From: SIAJ01 sp036266155
GTDB lineage: Bacteria; Planctomycetota; Planctomycetia; Gemmatales; Gemmataceae
Reading direction: 5' to 3'
DNA length: 14,911 bases
NCBI GenBank assembly: GCA_036266155.1
Contig: DATANR010000219.1
Coordinates: forward strand, 1 to 14,911
Shown here in pieces: positions 13,283 through 14,911 of this stretch (the stretch's first letter is position 1; the number at the start of each line of letters is the position of its first letter). Position numbers and translations under genes: made by a program. Below the pieces are notes generated by a model. That model was not told where the DNA came from and did no database searches. It saw only the letters and a program-made list of their open reading frames with translations.

Positions 13283-13873
13283 TCACGCATTAGCGCTCGA
13301 TTGTTTGAGAACGGATTCAATGCGCCGATCGGGAACCAGCCACATGACGGCCACCAGCACGTAGATGCCGCAGGCGACCCAGCGGTTCGCAAACGCGAGT
13401 GGGATGGCGATGGCGTAGAGCAACACTGACAGCCGGCCCTTAAAGTCGGCGCCGACGGCCGTGGCGAGCGGTGATTCCTGGCCGTGCTCGGCGATCAACA
13501 GACGACTGAGAATGAAATAAGCACATCCGGCCAGCAGCAGCACGATGCCGTACGCCGCGACTGGCACGGCCGCGAATTCGGTCGAGCCCATCCAGCGCGT
13601 CGCAAATGGCACGAGCGACAGCCAGAACAAGAGGTGCATGTTCGCCCACAACACGGAGCCCGTCACCCGGCGAACGGCCTGCAGCATGTGATGGTGATTG
13701 TTCCAATAGATGCCGACGTAAACGAAGCTCAACAGATAGCCCAGGAGGTCCGGTGCGAGATCGCAGAGGGCCTCAAGCGTCGGCAATCGCGGCGCCTTCA
13801 ATTCGAGCACCATGATCGTGATGATGATCGCAATGACACCGTCGCTGAAAGCTTCGAGTCGCCCCTTGCTCAT
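13283..13873 (-). CDS. TMEM175-type potassium channel family protein (DUF1211)
   Basis: This 196-residue inner-membrane protein has six predicted membrane segments (about 12-26, 43-58, 73-92, 103-125, 147-163, 166-180). The signature R-x3-FSDG is complete near the N-terminus (RLEAFSDGVIAIIITIMVLE, Arg5 and Phe9-Gly12). Other family-like features are YVGIYWNNHHHML (52-64) and LLFWLSLVPFATRWMG (81-96). Bacterial TMEM175 proteins form tetrameric potassium-selective leak channels, in contrast to the two-repeat animal protein; a role in potassium balance is expected. The frame is open to 14026, but the ATG at 13873 has GGAG 7 bases upstream and gives the standard N-terminus, so the longer start is rejected. 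It is divergent from the TIGR03066 pair. Confidence 0.92.
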   Translation of the reverse strand: MSKGRLEAFSDGVIAIIITIMVLELKAPRLPTLEALCDLAPDLLGYLLSFVYVGIYWNNHHHMLQAVRRVTGSVLWANMHLLFWLSLVPFATRWMGSTEFAAVPVAAYGIVLLLAGCAYFILSRLLIAEHGQESPLATAVGADFKGRLSVLLYAIAIPLAFANRWVACGIYVLVAVMWLVPDRRIESVLKQSSANA

Positions 13874-14076
13874 GCCGATGCTCCACGTTGCGGTCACCTC
13901 CACCGAAGTGACGTTGCCCCGCAGTTTCAGATTATGGAGGGGATTTCGCTTGGTTCGCGATTGTAAAGAATGCGTGTCGAACGCCGGGTGTCTTGTCGCC
14001 GCGTCCGTGGGCCATACTCCTATCACACACGATGGCCGCGGGCCGTCGCACGTCGTTTGTCAACCTGAGGGAATCA

Positions 14077-14454
14077 ATGAACGCTCTGAAACTGTGTGCT
14101 GCTGTCGCCGTCGTCTGCCTGATCGGCTCCGGCGTCCGGGCCGAGGACAAGAAAGCGGACAACGCCAAACTGATCGTCGGCAAGTGGGAAATGAAGTCGT
14201 CCGAGGGCGGCCTGCCCAAAGGAACAATGATCGAGTTTACCAAGGATGGCAAGGTCAAAGTGACGGTGAAGATGGATGACAAGGAAAACATGATGGAGGG
14301 CACGTACAAGGTTGAGGGCGACAAGCTCATGGTTGCGATCAAGGTCGGCGAGGAGGAACACAAGCAAACGATCGAGTTGTTGAAGCTAACCGACACCGAG
14401 ATGCACACGAAGAACGAGCAAGGCAAGATGTCGGAGCTGACGAAGAAGAAGTAG
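14077..14454 (+). CDS. Secreted TIGR03066 family protein, first copy
   Basis: This 125-residue exported protein has a signal peptide at residues 1-22 (LKLCAAVAVVCLIGSGVRA, cleavage before Glu-Asp). The mature domain of about 100 residues is strand-rich: KLIVGKWEM, then TMIEFTKDGKVKVTVKMDD, GTYKVEGDKLMVAIKV and ELLKLTDTEMH, ending in a Lys-rich tail. This is the lipocalin-like pattern of a small family first described as a paralogous set in Gemmata obscuriglobus; its function is unknown. TGAGG 7 bases before the ATG at 14077 marks the start, and the longer frame from 13993 is rejected. The next gene is a paralogue of equal length 43 bases downstream, so the two are probably one transcript. Confidence 0.85.
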   Translation: MNALKLCAAVAVVCLIGSGVRAEDKKADNAKLIVGKWEMKSSEGGLPKGTMIEFTKDGKVKVTVKMDDKENMMEGTYKVEGDKLMVAIKVGEEEHKQTIELLKLTDTEMHTKNEQGKMSELTKKK

Positions 14455-14497
14455 TGGAACAACAAACGATTCCTAACACCCATACCAGGTACCTGCG

Positions 14498-14875
14498 ATG
14501 AACACGATGAAACTGTTGGCGGTCGGAGCAGTCGTGATCTTGCTCGGCAGCAGCGTGCGCGCCGAGGACAAGATTGGCTACGCGAAGATGCTGGTCGGCA
14601 AATGGGAGGTCTCCAAGGCCGACCCGGACACCGTGCCCGTCGGCTCCACGATCGAGTTCACCAAGGATGGCAAGCTGAAGATCAATGGCAAAAAGGACGA
14701 CGTGGAAATGGCGATTGACGGGACATACACCGTCAAGGACGACACGTTCACTTACAAGCTGAAGATCGGCGACATGGAATTGTCGGACACGATCACGATT
14801 GCGAAGATTTCCAAGACGGATGCCGTCACCAAGAACAAGGAAGGTAAAGTCGTTGAGTTGAAGAAGAAGTCGTAG
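14498..14875 (+). CDS. Secreted TIGR03066 family protein, second copy
   Basis: This 125-residue paralogue of the preceding gene has a signal peptide at residues 1-22 or so (MKLLAVGAVVILLGSSVRA) and the same domain order: KMLVGKWEV, then STIEFTKDGKLKINGKKDD, GTYTVKDDTFTYKLKIGD and TITIAKISKTDAV, with a Lys-rich end. The shared GKWE and IEFTKDGK blocks show duplication; the rest has diverged substantially, so the event is not recent. The ribosome binding site before ATG 14498 is weak (AGGT), and an ATG three codons later is possible. Translation may partly depend on the upstream gene. Function is unknown; a periplasmic or cell-surface binding role is a guess. Confidence 0.85.
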   Translation: MNTMKLLAVGAVVILLGSSVRAEDKIGYAKMLVGKWEVSKADPDTVPVGSTIEFTKDGKLKINGKKDDVEMAIDGTYTVKDDTFTYKLKIGDMELSDTITIAKISKTDAVTKNKEGKVVELKKKS

Positions 14876-14880
14876 GCCAG

Positions 14881-14911
14881 GCGCCGGCGAGCGGAGCGGC
14901 GTTAGCCGTCC
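14881..14911. repeat. GC-rich palindromic sequence cut by the window edge
   Basis: Directly after the last gene, bases 14892-14911 form an imperfect hairpin with core CGGC-gtta-GCCG. It resembles the dispersed GC-rich palindromes (with a central GTTAGCC-type core) that I recall after genes in Gemmata-type genomes. It may act as a transcript end. The full unit cannot be seen. Confidence 0.35.

Noticed and set aside
13874..14026. 51-residue N-terminal extension of the TMEM175-type protein
   Set aside because: The shorter start has GGAG 7 bases upstream and begins one short step before the family signature. The extension resembles no family member.
1..14911. CRISPR array, rRNA, transposase gene or long tandem repeats
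   Set aside because: Scanning both strands showed no regularly spaced repeats, no rRNA-like segments and no transposase motifs.

Overview
The window looks like a chromosomal piece of a planctomycete, most likely a Gemmata-type member (Gemmataceae). The grounds are the family content: a type IV prepilin-like DUF1559 protein with an H-x9-DG C-terminus, a BBP7-type outer-membrane barrel protein, a secreted formylglycine sulfatase, DUF4058 and Uma2 proteins, and two tandem secreted proteins of the small family first described as a Gemmata obscuriglobus paralogous family (TIGR03066). DNA is GC-rich, genes are mostly monocistronic or in pairs, and many starts have a clear GGAG/GAGG ribosome binding site.

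Left part (1-2394): the end of an integrated element. It holds the C-terminus of an unknown protein, an unknown 187-aa gene, an excisionase-like HTH protein and a tyrosine recombinase in tail-to-tail overlap, then a complete tRNA-Arg(CCG) on the minus strand. The recombinase lies beyond the 3' end of the tRNA, the classic layout for integration into a tRNA 3' end, so the element should extend leftwards out of the window.

Centre (2395-7762): chromosomal-type genes. These are a secreted sulfatase (minus) and, divergently, a BBP7 barrel protein, an orphan RepA-like AAA ATPase with a C-terminal winged-helix-like region, and a DUF4058 protein.

Middle-right (7763-11602): small accessory genes, mostly on the minus strand. 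They are a 333-aa unknown protein with a HEPN-like R-x4-H motif, a GNAT acetyltransferase with a TacT-like N-terminus, a 59-aa basic gene with a perfect ribosome binding site and its own terminator, a short plus-strand ORF that may be 5'-truncated, a DinB-like protein and an Uma2 protein.

Right part (11603-14911): a DUF1559 prepilin-like gene followed, across an intrinsic terminator, by a 51-aa lipoprotein gene; a TMEM175-type potassium channel gene; and two tandem TIGR03066 secreted proteins. The window ends inside a GC-rich palindromic sequence. I see no CRISPR array, rRNA or insertion sequence. No single multi-gene system is certain. The best candidates for novelty are the tRNA-bounded element and the HEPN-like / GNAT / 59-aa gene cluster.
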